Below, piece by piece: positions 22,376-34,700 of a stretch of 64,000 nt of DNA. A model generated the notes under the pieces. The model was given only the letters and a program-made list of their open reading frames with translations. It searched no databases and was not told the origin of the DNA. Origin of the DNA: Gordius sp. MW1 (lineage: Eukaryota > Nematomorpha > Gordioida > Gordea > Gordiidae); assembly GCA_964036665.1 (NCBI GenBank), contig OZ038528.1, positions 5,834,501 to 5,898,500 on the forward strand. Direction: 5' to 3'. The position numbers and the translations under genes are program-made. Position 1 is the first letter of the stretch. Each line of letters begins with the position of its first letter.

Positions 22376-24240
22376 AAAGATCAACTTAAAGCAGATCCTT
22401 GATGTAATCCAATTTTAACCTGAAAAGGTTTAGAGTCTCCAACTGTCGTCCTAACGCAAGAGTTTGAGGCTTCATAAATATTTTTCATAAGCCGTATATA
22501 TGCGTCGGGGATATTTTGTTTTTTCTGGCACCACCATATTAAATAGCGAGGGACCATGTCATAAGCTTTCTCCAAGTCGATAAAGACCATATGTAGGTCT
22601 CTTCGTTTTTCACCATATATATTCATAATTTGTCCTAGTGCGAAGACTGGGTCAATTGTGGATTTGTCGCCACAAATCTGAAGTGGTTAGCCGATATTTC
22701 CACCTCGTTTTTCAACCTTGTTACCAAAATCCTTTCCATAAGCTTTAAGGAGTGGCAATTTAGCTTGATACCTCTGTAGTTGCCACAGTCCTGAGGGTCT
22801 CCTTTGCCTTATACAAGGTTATAATCGTGCTTGCTCTCCATTGGTTTGTAATTTGCTCTTTTACCAATATCTTGTTAAGGAGGTTCGTCATGGTGGTGAC
22901 TCCTTCTTCACGACCGAGCAATGCTTTCATAGACCAGCCATTAGCTTTTCCTTTTTGCATTGTTCATTTGTTTCCTAACTTCATCCTCCTGAAAGAGTTC
23001 GGTTATACTTATGTTTGGCTCAATATCGGGAAGGGAATCTTTGTCATTTGCAATATTATAAAAGTTTTTTCAAATATCCTTTCCATTTTTCCATCATTTC
23101 CTTTGGCTTGAATAAGGTTTGACCCTTCTCGTTTTTGAGCATTTTAAGAACTCCGACATCGCGATTTGTCTTCTCCCTTATCTTGGCCAATTTGTATATA
23201 AGCCTATCGTCCCCTTTATACTCCTGTTAGCTCGGGGTACGCGGCATTCTTTGCTATTGCATCGGCCCTTTTTGCGGCTCTCTTAGCGTCCCTATACTCT
23301 TAATAATCCTTCGACTTTTTTGATTTATCCCATCGTTTATATAGATTTTTCTCTCTTTCGATGAAATCCCCAACCGATTGATCCTACCATCATAGTTCCT
23401 TATTCAGAGCTTTGCCTTCTTCGGTCTGTCCTAGAACACGTATCGCTATTTTCTTTATGTCCTTAGTTAGCGTCTCCCAATCGTCGTCTAAGTCCCTTTG
23501 CAACTTCCTTGCACCCAAGAGTGAGGAGGCTTTTTGATGGTATTTTTCGTTCGTCAACGTATCCTTTAGCCTTTCGTATTCGAGGTTCATAGACTTTTCC
23601 TCTTTTAAAAAATACTTTTCTGTCAAAATCCATAACGAGAGGAAGATGTTATCTGCCGATTTCTCCTCCCGGTATTACTTTGCAATTCTTGATATGTTCC
23701 ATAAGTCCTTTCGCCGTAGCAGGTAGTCAATTTGAATAAAATGCTTCACACTTCTATAAGTCACAATATGATCTTCGTGTTTTTGAAAATAGGTGTTAAC
23801 GATCGCCTTGTCGTATGCTTGGGATGTTTTTCCCCTTCTCTGTTCTCCATGCCCATAGCCTCCATGATTGCGTTCTTACTTAAAGCGATCTTTCCCTACG
23901 TGAGAGTTGAAATCCGCCACAATGATTAGTTTTTCTTCCTGTAAAATTCCTTGTATTTCTCTTTCTAATGAATCGAAGAATATGTCATTTTCTGATTCTA
24001 TACAGCCAATTTAGGCAGCACACGCACATATAACGGTTAAGAGGCCGCCTTAATCTGCAATCTTTACCCACATTAGCCTGTCTCAACGACGCTTGACTTC
24101 CACCACCTTGTCCTTGAACGATTTGCTTAGAACGATACCGGCCCCGTTTCTACGATTTGGTGACAAGGTAGAATAGTTAATATTCTTATCCTAACTCCCG
24201 AGCTTTGATTCCGTTCCACCTCGTCTTTATATGAAACATT
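22376..24240 (-). mobile_element. RTE-clade LINE, endonuclease to RT, truncated at both ends
   Basis: Minus strand, 5' to 3': an APE-type endonuclease part near 24240-23880 (RRNGAGIVLSKSFKDKVVEV, later IIVADFNSH), a linker, then the reverse transcriptase with GWSMKALLGREEGVTTMTNLL (22760-22960) and DLHMVFIDLEKAYDMVPRYLIWW..GLHQGSALS (22381-22626). The element stops just before the FADD motif. The 5' edge abuts a Penelope-like fragment. Frames are broken repeatedly. Confidence 0.85.
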
Positions 24241-25430
24241 CTGAGGATATTCAAATCACCTATTTTAATAATATTCTAAAAAAATGTTCTTTGTCCAAAA
24301 ATAATTAAAAAAATAACGATAAAACTTTTAAACATTTCCCACATCCTCCATCGCTACCATTATCATTTATCAAAAGCATTGAAAAAAATTTAAAAAGTAA
24401 CAACATTAATAACAAAACGATTACCCAAAATCCCAACCAATCACTCTTAACCATTTTACAAAATAACTATGAGTCCGATTTACAGACAAATAACGTTGTC
24501 TATAAAATAACATGTAGGGATTGCAACCAATTTTACACCGAGGAAACTAAAAGAGCCTTAAGAATCAGGTAAAGAGCACTTTGCGGCTTTATATCGCCAA
24601 ACGCGGTACCAATAGGATCATCCAACCACTTACAAGAAAATCATACGTCCAAACCTAAACACTCAATTTTAATTTTTGCAAAATCATATATTGAAAAAAA
24701 AAGTTGGAGTCCTTATTTATTAGAAGACTTAACCCCACTTTAAATGAAGATATGGGAAGGGTACCCCTTAACCCTTGGCTACACACAAACTTATCAATTC
24801 CAAAGAACATTCTTTTTAGTTTATATTCTATTTTATTTATATTTATTTTGTTTCTTATATTTCTGAAGATGTCCTTTATAAGGACGGAATAATTATTATT
24901 TGTTTTTAATACCCTCTAAAATTCCCGATAATAAATCTATGAAGAACATTGATTTTTAGGTCAAAAATCTTCTAAAATTATATCATATTCTTACGGGAAG
25001 AATTTAATTAAAGATATTTATAGATTATTTGATCTCCAAACCAAATTCAATCGCACCGTAAATTAGATAATATTCTTAACAACCTGTCTAGGTAACATCT
25101 TATTCCAAATTTTATTATTCTTATCAAACTTAATGAACATAAATTTAACGAAAAACTTAGTCATAAGTTTAAAATTAAATTTATTTTGTCAGAAATAACC
25201 TATCATAAGAATCGAAATAAAAAACGTCTCATGATTTTCTAGCATTAAGATATCAACTATTAAACACATGCCATTGCAAACTATATAACTTTATAAACAC
25301 AAGTATAAGTATTTTGTCGTTTAACCTAATGTATTTTGACACTCAAAAATTAAAGAAAAAATTAAAGGATATCTTTCTTAAGCGGACAATTTATAACAAA
25401 CCAAAAAATAAATTTGTCGATAAATACTTT
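24241..25430 (+). mobile_element. Penelope-like element, tail joined to next head
   Basis: The plus strand carries the GIY-YIG endonuclease region (VYKITCRDCNQFYT, near 24495-24550), the C-terminal SLFIRRLNPTLNEDMG (24704-24892) and a non-coding tail to about 24960. Directly after it comes sequence matching the 5' end of the open frame of this family (IIFLTTCLG block), as in the minus-strand copy at 25432-27745. Such tail-to-head joints are typical of Penelope-like elements. Broken, many interruptions. Confidence 0.75.
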
Positions 25431-25431
25431 T

Positions 25432-27745
25432 AAGAAATTTAATAGCAGGAGAATTAGAGGGAGTTAAAAAATAATTATAATTATTATAATAATATTTCGT
25501 CCTATTCAAGGACATCACCGGATTAAAACAAAATTAAATTGATTTCTAAAATGAGACAATTAAATGGAACGTTCTATAGGTGGGTTAATATTATAATGTA
25601 AAAATATAGGTTCTCTTTACCCATATCATCATGGTTCTCTTTACCCATATACTCATTGAGTGTCGGTTGCTCTATTTAAAATCAACGTAAAGTATTGACT
25701 TTTCGATTAAAAGGTGTAAAACTGTTAAAAGGAATATAATTGAAACGTGATTCTGTTGGTTTATGATAAACTTCGGTATGAAAAGAGTCTTGCTTTTAAG
25801 TGAATAAAACGTCTGTAAAGAGTAGACAATGATGATTTTCTAGTTCATATGTGAACTGAATACTTGGGTGAAAACAAATTTAATAAATTTATAAAATGAT
25901 TTAAATTATCGTCTATATTTAAATTCCAAATTGCAAATATGTCGTCAACATACCTACTCCAAAAGATGAGAAAAGTGGAGATAATTCGTTTTTAAGTGGC
26001 ATAAATAAATGTTTACCAAAACGGAAGCAATAGGTCACAACCATCGATTTGATCATAATTTTTAAAATTGAATTGGAAATTATTTTTCTTTGTACAAAAT
26101 AATAATCTATCTTTAAAAAATTCCGCAGAAAAGGGTAATTTCGCGTTTTCTTTTAACTTACATATGCAAATATTGATTGTTTCAGACATAAGATTTTGAG
26201 TAAATAGGTTTTTAACATCAAAACTAAACATGTATGCATTTGGTGGAGGTTTAATTGATCTGATATGTGATTGAAAATCAAGTGAATTTTTGATTGAGTA
26301 TTTATTTTAAGAGAGAGGTGCAAAGAATTAATTAAAGACTTTGAGAGATTGTAATTGTATACGTTATAAGTTGACATGATAGGTCTTAGAGGTATATTAG
26401 GTTTGTGTATTTTAGGTAATCCGTAGGGGTTCGAGAACATGAGGATCTCACGTAATTATATTCCTCCTTGGTTAAAAGATTTTTATGGAATAAACTGGTT
26501 ACAACTTTATTCAGCGCTTTTTCCCGTACTTGTGTATAATAAAATGGGTTTCATCATTTAAAATTTCTACATTTTAGTTATATAATCTTCCGTATTCATT
26601 AAAACAATTTTTCCACCTTTATCAGCTCTAGTGATTTTTACATCTTTTTTCATTTTGATTTTCTTAATGATATTTGCATATATATTTTCTTTAGCATTTT
26701 GTTTTTGAATTCTAATTTTATTTAACTTATGTCCTATGTGTATGTTTAGGTCTTCAAACATGTTGTTATAATCAGGTTGTATTTGTTTTATTGTATGTAA
26801 TAATTTTTCAACGTTGTTTATCGTTTGAGTCAGTGGAAAAGTTTCATTTTGTTTAAAACTAAATTTGGGAACTAGGTTTTAGGAGGTCAATCGTCTTTTG
26901 ATCTAATAAGTGACTCGAAATTATATATATTTGTCAAAATTATGAGCATCAGCTTGTTTTGAGTTTTCCACAATAGGGCATGATTTTGAATTAGGGTTGG
27001 TGCGTAATGTCGGGGAAAGGTTATCAATATTATTGGATTTATTTCGAAATTTAAAAAGATTTTGAAGTGACCTTTTATGGTAGTATGTTGAATTTTCTTA
27101 ATGTTACACGTTGTTTGTTTTAAAAAGAGATTTTTTAAATTATTCTTTCGTTTTTGAGTTACATTATACATGAGCTTGAAAGATCAATTTATACTGGTGT
27201 TAATAAAGTTATATAGTTTATTATTATTAAATGTATTAAGGAGTTGATTTCTTTATACTAGAATATCACAATGGCGTTTATTCTTGTGATAGGCTATTTC
27301 TGATAAGATAAATTTAATTTTAAACTTGTGAATAAGTTTTTAATTTATGTTCATTAAGTTTAATTTGGTTGATAAAGTTTGGAATAAGATTATTACCTCG
27401 ATATGTTGTTAGAAATATGATTTTGTTTACTGTGCTGTTTCTTTGAAGATTAAATAAACTATAAATGTCTTTAACTAAATTGTATTAAATTTAATTTTTG
27501 TTTCTCGTAAAGAATACTTTTAAGAGATTTATTAGCAGGAGCATTAGAGGGAGTTAAAAAATAAATAGTTATAATTTTTATAATAATATTTCGTTCTATT
27601 CAAGGACATCATCGGATTAAAACAAAATTAAATTGATAAATAAAATAAAATAATACAATTAAACGGAACATAGGTAAATTAATTTATAATGTAAAAATGG
27701 ATACAGGTTCTCTTTACCCATATCTTCATTGAGCGTTGGGTTTAA
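25432..27745 (-). mobile_element. Penelope-like element flanked by pseudo-LTRs
   Basis: About 240 bp at 25432-25680 is repeated in the same orientation at 27518-27745 (words TAGCAGGAG.ATTAGAGGGAG, TATTCAAGGACATCA, GGTTCTCTTTACCCATAT). The enclosed minus-strand body codes, in order, for the N-terminal region (27171-26887), a middle segment (26761-26567), YGLPKIHKPNIPLRPIMSTY (about 26430), MFSFDVKNLFT (26231) and the RT active site RYVDDIFA (about 25935-25956). The GIY-YIG part is absent from this copy. It looks old and carries several breaks. Confidence 0.8.
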
Positions 27746-28178
27746 CCTTCAAGTGAGGAAAGGTTCTAGTGTTTTTCTTTCAAAATAAGTTTCGGTATGA
27801 ATTAAAATGGTTGTTTTCAAATTGTTTCCCTGATTTCATTGTTTTATATGATTTGAAAGGGCGGTTAAATTTGCGTTTAGACGATATAATGCCGCTAGAA
27901 ATTCCTAAGATTCTTTTTTAAAAGTTAATAAATATCTAATAAAACTTCCATTTCTATTATTGATACAGATTTTAATCTCACGTTAGCTCATAGTCAAAAT
28001 TAATTTATTAACCCATCAAGCATATCATTAGACCAAGAAATAATTAACCCCCTTAACCTAGGACCCAAATTTAGTTTTAGAAAAACAAAAACTTCACCTC
28101 CAATGCAAATGATAAACAACGCCGAGAAATTATTAGAAACAATTAATCGAGAAAAGCCTGAAAATAATAGAATACTTG

Positions 28179-28346
28179 ATGGGGGTTGCCAGGTTTTGGA
28201 TTAGGGGGGGGGGGGGGGCTAAACGTTTAAAAGTTCAATCAGGGGGGGGGGGGGCAAAACCTAATTTTTTTTTAATTTTTAAGGGTTTTTGCATTGAAAA
28301 TTTTTTTTTCGTCATTTGGGGGGGGGGGGGGCCCGGCTGCGCCCAT
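28179..28346. mobile_element. GGGCGTAGCC-family MITE inside the Penelope-like copy
   Basis: Starts ATGGGGGTTGCCAGG, ends GGCTGCGCCCAT, with long G runs inside. Perfect 8-bp duplication AATACTTG at 28171-28178 and 28347-28354. Confidence 0.8.
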
Positions 28347-29410
28347 AATACTTGAACATTTGAATACCCAGATAGGATACAAGCTTAATAATATTAAAAT
28401 CCAAAAACCTCATCAATCTAATATATTTATAGATGCAATATAAAAAGTTAAAATGTATAAGGATTTAAAATTACTAGGGCAGAAGAGGGAGGACAAATCG
28501 TTCTGATGGACAGCAAACGCATCGTCTCATAGATGCGATTAAAGCAATTTATCACATTAGATAAGGACCCAACCCAGGCACGAGAAATGGCACTTGAAAA
28601 GATTTTAATCAATCTATTTCGTAGAAATCATTTATCAAAGGAGGATTACAATTACGTTAGATCCTCAAAACCTAGAAAACACCTCAACTATATGGTATAC
28701 CACAAATACATAAGCCTAGCATCCCTCTACGTCCAATCAGTCAACATATAAACGCCTACAATTACAATCTTTCCAAATTATTAATCAAATTTTTATCACT
28801 CATTTCCAAAAACAAATACTCAATTAAAAACTCACTAAATTTTATAACACGTCTCAAAGCACAAAAATCTTCGTGCATTCATATGATCAGCTTTGACGTA
28901 AAAAATTTATTGTAAGATTCCCATAATGGAAACAATTGATAATTGTGTGAATAAACTAAAAGAAACTGGCACCTTACCATTTCCCGAAAGTATTTTTAAA
29001 GAGTTATTATTATTTTGAACACAGAAAAATAATTTTAAATTTATATAAATTATGACCAAATTGATGGTTGTGCTAGGGGGTTGCCTATTGCCCCTGTACT
29101 CGCAAAAAAGAAATAATCAAACTTTTCTCATTTCCACCCTTTTGGTGTAGATATGTTAACGACATATTTGCACTTTAGAACCAAAACCTAGAAGATGATT
29201 TAGATCAATTTTTAAATATATTAAATTCATTTCATCATATCATATAATTTACATATGAAATTGAAACAAATCATTGTTTGCAATTTTTGGACGTTCTAGT
29301 TACCAAAAAATCAAAATATTTTTCATACTCAGGGTTATCACAAACCGAAGGAATCACGTTTGAATTATATTACTTTTAATAGTTTTACTCCTTTCTCTTT
29401 TAAAGTCAAT

Positions 29411-30574
29411 TAGAGATCTGCAACGGGCCGTTTTTAGAAGGTCGGCCCACCCGTACCCGTTTTCAAAACTTCAAGACCCGTCCGAGCCCGCCCGTTATTT
29501 TTCTTTAGCACCTCAGGCCCGCCCGAGCCCGTCTGTAAATTTTCAGGCCCGTTTGTACCCGTTTAGAAATAGGTAAGGCCCGCCAAAACCCGTTCAAATT
29601 TTTTTAAAGAACTCCCCGCACGCCCCATCAAAAATTTTACAAAATTTTATTTAATTTTTGACATATTCATAAAAAAACATCCATAATTATCATGTAAAAA
29701 TAATAAATCATCAATTATTTCTCCAGTTAAGATACCTAAAAATTTTCAATATAGTATAACCATTAATTTACTTTAAAAAATTACATGAGAATACTCCATT
29801 TTCAACAATTTACTTTTGTTTGATTAATTTAAGTTAAATATCACAATGGAAACCGTTAGATCCAACACGATTTCCATACACGGATCAATGCCATCCGTTT
29901 AGTTTTTGCGCGTTTTTATATTTTTTAGTCGTGGATGTAATTTTTCTATACTGTTAAAATTTCAATAAATTAATATCCTTTGAAAAAATACATTTAAGAA
30001 GTTAGAATTGAGTATTACCATTAAGTTAAAATACTTTAATAAAATTACATGAGAATATTCAACTTTCAATAAGCAGTTTACATTGATTTGATTAATTTAT
30101 ATCAGTTAACACACCTAAGTTTTTGATTAGAACAAAAATATTTATAAAATTATAATAATAACTTACTTATAAAATAATATACAAAAGCTCTAATCTTAAA
30201 TTATGTGAACGAAAATCTATAGAAAAAAGAATAAAAATGTTTTAAAGTCAATTCAATTTAGCGATTGTAAAGAATTAGAGATTAAAAAATGAGAGCAATT
30301 AAAAATCTATCTATTTAATAAAAATCATATATATTTATATAATTGTCTGACTTTTAAGGACCTTTGTAATACATGACCGTTTATATAATTTCTGGCCCGT
30401 TCAAGCCCGTTTATAAAACGTCAGGCCCGTTCAAACCCGTTAAAAAAATCTCAGGCCCGCCCGAGCCCGTTTCATTAATTGTTCAGCCAGTCCGGGCCCG
30501 GCCCGTTAACATTTTTTTGATACAAGATCCGTCCCTACCCGACCGCGGGCCGGGCCTGCCCGCGCAGATCTCTA
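29411..30574. mobile_element. hAT-type non-autonomous element, 1.16 kb
   Basis: Left end TAGAGATCTGCAACGGGCC, right end ...GCCCGCGCAGATCTCTA. Subterminal GCCCGTTT..AGCCCGT motifs repeat in both arms. The 8-bp duplication AAGTCAAT is perfect (29403-29410 and 30575-30582). Inside, a segment beginning TTACATGAGAATA is present twice (about 29784 and 30044). No transposase. It interrupts the Penelope-like copy just after its RT domain. Confidence 0.85.
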
Positions 30575-31086
30575 AAGTCAATACATTAAGCATATCATAT
30601 ATTAATGAAATGGTTTACTCATATGAAACATTTTGTTTCCTAGGATATCCGAATCATCTATTTAATAATATTCTAAAAAAATGTTTTTTGTCTGAAAAGA
30701 ATCAAAAAAATAATGATAAAACTTAAATACATTTCCCACATCATCCATCGCTACCATTTTCATTCATCAAAAGCATTACAAATTTTTAATAAGTAACAAT
30801 ATTAATAACATAACGATTACGCTAAAACCCAACCAATCACTCTTAACCATCTTCCAAAGTAACTATGAGTCCAATTTACAAACAAATAACGTAATCTATA
30901 AAATAACATGTAGTGATTGCAACCAATTTTACACCGGGGAAACTAAAAGAAACTTAAGAGTCAGGTTTAAAGAGCACTTGGCGCCTTGCGGTATTAATAG
31001 GAGTATCCAACCCAACCACATTTTACAAGAGAATCATTCGTCCAAACCTAACCACTTAATTTTGCTTTTTACAAAATCATATTTTT

Positions 31087-31820
31087 GGGGAAACAAGGGT
31101 GAAAGTAATCGAAGAAGCCGAAAAGTGATGAAAGCGCTTAGCTAAATGAGGTTTAAAGGTCAACGATCGAAATACGGTATACATGGAAATGAAGGGTACA
31201 GGCAGCCCATCGCTGGATGACCATCTGAAGTACCCAAAAGTGGACAGGTTTACATATCTCGGCTTGATGCTACATCAAGAGGGAGGTTGCGCAACGGAAG
31301 TCAATGCCCGGATCCAAAAAGGATGGCTTAAATGGCGAAGTATATCCGGTGTAATGTGCGACAAAAAAATGCCAATATGGTTGAAGAGCAAAGCTTACAA
31401 ACCCATCGTAAGACCGGTGTTGCTCTATGGAAGTGAAACATGGGCATTACACACCACGGAAGGAAAGCTATTACAAGCCACAGAGATGAGAATGATACGG
31501 TGGAGCTTGGGATAGACTAAGAACCATTTGACGAATGACCTGCTCATAACAAAAATGGGTATTCAACCTATGGCGGACATGATTAACGAAAATCCCCTAA
31601 GGTGGTATGGGCATATACAAAGAAGGGATACGAATGAAGTAAACCGAAAAGTACTGGACATGGAGGTACCGGGCAAGAGGGGAAGAGGACGACCCCGTGT
31701 CATTTGGAAAGGGCAAGTCGATAAAGTAATGAAAACAAAATAGATTAGTCAAGATATGGCACTCACCGGTCAAGATGGAATAAACTAATCAAAACAAACC
31801 CCACAAAGAAGAAGAAGAAG
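31087..31820 (+). mobile_element. RTE LINE 3' end with GAA tail
   Basis: Codes for the C-terminal part: DRFTYLGLMLHQEGGCATEV...VRPVLLYGSETWAL (31183-31515), then MGIQPMADMINENPLRWYGH and VPGKRGRGRPR (31528-31743). It ends in a short (GAA)n tract, the kind of 3' tail RTE elements have. The perfect 8-bp target duplication ATATTTTT lies at 31079-31086 and 31821-31828. It is 5' truncated and carries one stop in the coding part near 31513. Confidence 0.9.
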
Positions 31821-32130
31821 ATATTTTTAAAGGAAGACGTTGGAGTTCTTCTTTATTGGAAGACTTAATTTCACTCTAAATGAAGATATGGGAAGGGTAC
31901 CCCTTTACCCTTGGCTACACACAAACTTGTCACTTCTAATAGAACATTCTCTTTAGTTTATATTCTATTTTATTTACATTTATATTGTTTTTTATATTTC
32001 TAAAGATGTTCTTTATAAGGACGAAATTTTATAATAATTATAATTTGTTTTTGACACCCTCTAAAATTCCCAATAATAAATCTATGAAGAACATTGATAA
32101 TGAGGGTAAAAATCTTCTAAAATTTATTAA

Positions 32131-32639
32131 ATTAGCTTCTCTATTTGAAACCAATTAATAATAGTTTAAGATGCTTTAAATGCAATTCAAAATTACGGTA
32201 TTAAATCCAAATTAATTAAATTCAGTATTGGAAGGGTTTATTGAATCCTAATTGACTTTTGTTAATTTCCATAAAGAGCAATTTATAAGACAGTGTGCTC
32301 AACTATGGACATGTGGATATCTAATTACACAAAGGTCTTTAACGCTAGATTCATTTGAGTTTATAAATGATAACTTTCAAAAAAATCTTTTTTCGTACCC
32401 CATTTATTTACAAATAAATTAGGGGATAAATAATGTGATTTTGGATGGATCACAGCACTCACAGTTACTAACGAAGAAATAATTTTTTACAAATTAAAAT
32501 GTGGAATATAGCAAAAGCCTTAAAAACCCCCCATCGATTTAATTGCTCGGGATACTTTATTAAGGCCATCATAAAAATAGTATTCTAAAAATATTGCATT
32601 TATTTTCTATTATTTTAATAACCAGGGCCTAACATGCCG
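32131..32639. other. Intergenic, nothing recognised
   Basis: AT-rich DNA after the Penelope-like tail. No coding region or repeat end is supported. Confidence 0.5.
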
Positions 32640-32757
32640 ATTTTGGTAGGGGCCGTTAAGTGAATAGAAAAATATATGGCCGGGCTTGAAAGTTTTTCAA
32701 ACGAGTAAGAACGGGTCGGTCGACCTCCTAAAAATGGCCCGATGCAGAGATCAAATG
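32640..32757 (-). mobile_element. Fragment of the 29411-30574 hAT family
   Basis: CGGTCGACCTCCTAAAAATG and GATGCAGAGATC match, in reverse, the left terminus of the 29411-30574 element. Only this end remains. Confidence 0.55.
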
Positions 32758-32880
32758 CAGATTCCCTGCTTATTATTTGCATAAATTAAGAGCGACCTTT
32801 GAATGCGTTAAAAGCAAATAAAATTTCTAACATATTAAATGCACTGAATAGATGCAATCGTCCAGATTATGCAAGCACTC

Positions 32881-33155
32881 ACTTCTGGCCAAAAAAACTA
32901 ATGGCCAAAATCTCGAAACCAATCAGAACCTTTGATTAACGTGTATTTATACACCGTTTCAAATAGTTCCCAAAATGATTAATATTTGTGGTCCAATATA
33001 TTAAAAATATAATTATTAAATCCTTAAAGTCGGATGTTTGCAAAATGTAATATAGGCAAAATGTAATATAGGCAAGGGTTAGGGTTAGATTTAGTGTTTG
33101 CATCTAGGTGGGAAATATTAGTTTTTATGGCCTTTAGTGATTATGGCCACGAATC
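32881..33155. mobile_element. TIR element with GGGTTAGGGTT core
   Basis: The ends carry paired TGGCC motifs (left TGGCCAAAAAAACTAATGGCC; right, reversed, TGGCCATAATCACTAAAGGCC). The core contains GGGTTAGGGTTAG. Flanking GCAAGCACTC (32871-32880) and GCAAGCTCTC (33156-33165) differ at one base in ten and look like a target duplication. Confidence 0.55.
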
Positions 33156-33687
33156 GCAAGCTCTCTGTTTTACTAAGTTAAATATACAATGTTGCTATGC
33201 GGCAATGTCCCTTAATATGCGTTGTTTATTATGCACGTACATGCGTAGAGACTAGAGAGTTGCCAGTAATTTGGATGCAGGAAGTAGTTTAAATGTTAAC
33301 ATTTTAGTGTCTATTACGCTTTCCGCAACACATAGAAATTGAACTTTTGTAGCCTTATATTAGGGGATGGTCTAAATGTGTTTTGTAAAAATAATTGATT
33401 TTAATAGATAAATAATAAATTTAGATTTGTTAAATAATAATTATAGGCATGTTATTTTGAGTTAAAATAAATAAGATTAAAATTCTGTGGCACATTTTTG
33501 ACAATTTACATGATGATCAATCAATAATAAGTTTATAATCATAGGAGGACATATATAATATAACTGTGTTAACCTAAAATTGCAATCACAGGTTAAAACT
33601 TTATATTCTTGCTTTTAAAAGACTACAAAAACTACATTCTTGCACCTTTTTAAAACAGAATTCTGACCTAGCCTTTAATATTGCTGA

Positions 33688-33850
33688 CATGGGCGTAGCC
33701 AGGGGGAGGCAGGGAAAGGCGGCAGCCCCCTCAAAATCCCAAAATTCTTTCAAATTTTTTAAAATTAGGGCTAAAATTTTAATAAATCGTCATTTTGCCC
33801 CTAGGTAAATCTTTATCGCCCCCTCTAATTCCAATGCTGGCTACCCCCAT
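33688..33850. mobile_element. GGGCGTAGCC-family MITE copy
   Basis: CATGGGCGTAGCCAGGGGGA at the left and AATGCTGGCTACCCCCAT at the right. No target duplication is seen. Confidence 0.7.
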
Positions 33851-34161
33851 AAATGTCAAAAAATCAGACAAGCACAACAAATACGCTTTAAATGCCGAAA
33901 ACAAAGGGAACCAAATCAAAAAATTCGAATTGAGATTTCCATCCTTTAGTAAAGGAATTAATACTAACTACCCACAATTTAGAGTGATTATTTAAAATCC
34001 AATCCACTAAGAGTCGGGCTTTCAGGGGCGTACGCAGGGATTTATTTTGGGGGGATTTTCAAATTTTTTCTTAGAATATCGAAAAAATTTATAGGAATTT
34101 TTGGCCTATCCCTCAAATGGGATTTTACTTGTATTGACCTATTTGCCCCTTCCCATTTTAA

Positions 34162-34515
34162 TCACGACCCTATCGCTACAGCAGAAGGGCGTAAAACTAC
34201 CAAGTACTCTGCCCTTTTGGCATCCAATATTTTTATCCCTGTCGTTGCCTCGTGCTCCGGTTCCTTCGGTAAACAGGCAATGGGGTTTTTTAAAGAAGTC
34301 GGAAAACGCTCACCGAAATCTAAAATTTCTGCATCCTTTTTACTCAGGCAACAACTAGGGATTCTTGTTGTACGATACAACTTTAAATCCTTCGCCGACT
34401 CATGGCCCGTTTTAGAAGATAAGATAATGATATAGATCTTTGTATTTAACCAATATGTCTTTATACTTCGCTTATTTATGTAACCTTGTTTCGTGAAAAT
34501 AAACTTTTTAACCAT
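34162..34515 (-). CDS. Unknown 117-codon frame inside a hAT-type element
   Basis: The frame is denser in G and C than its flanks and encodes SSKTGHESAKDLKLYRTTRI..CLSKKDAEILDFGERFP...EATTGIKILDAKRAEYLVVLR. I do not recognise it: no BED finger, DDE or hAT dimerisation motif is visible. It may be a captured gene piece or a remnant of the element's own protein. An overlapping plus-strand frame is likely its shadow. Confidence 0.3.
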   Translation of the reverse strand: MVKKFIFTKQGYINKRSIKTYWLNTKIYIIILSSKTGHESAKDLKLYRTTRIPSCCLSKKDAEILDFGERFPTSLKNPIACLPKEPEHEATTGIKILDAKRAEYLVVLRPSAVAIGS

Positions 34516-34535
34516 TAAAAAAAAATAAATCTATA

Positions 34536-34700
34536 CATGGACGTAGCCAGAGGGGGCCGCCCCCCCCCCAAATGACAAAAAAAATTCAATGCAAATACCC
34601 TTAAAATTTAAATAAAATATTGTTTTGCCCCCCCCCCCCCCTAATTGAACTTCTCAACGTTTCGCCCCTCCCCCTAATCCAAAACCTGGCTACGCCCATG
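34536..34700. mobile_element. GGGCGTAGCC-family MITE nested in a hAT-type element
   Basis: CATGGACGTAGCCAGAGGGG at the left, AACCTGGCTACGCCCATG at the right, with long C runs inside. The flanks match only weakly. It lies within the 34023-35134 element, so it is younger. Confidence 0.75.

Larger units (their letters stand above)
27895..32130 (+). mobile_element. Penelope-like element with three nested insertions
   Basis: Plus-strand copy of the same family: N-terminal part (27950-28178), middle and RT (28347-29410, with ISFDVKNLL, YDQIDGCA.GLPIAP, RYVNDIFAL and QFLDVLV), finger/thumb region and GIY-YIG endonuclease (30583-31078, CNQFYTGETKRNLRVRFKEH), and the tail (31829-32130). It is split by a MITE (28179-28346), a hAT element (29411-30574) and an RTE LINE (31087-31820), each with its own target duplication. 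Many breaks; a fossil. Confidence 0.8.

Noticed and set aside
24241-32130. LTR retrotransposon or other virus-like element
   Set aside because: The flanking direct repeats and RT belong to a Penelope-like element with a GIY-YIG nuclease; no gag, protease, integrase, capsid or envelope signal was seen anywhere in the window.
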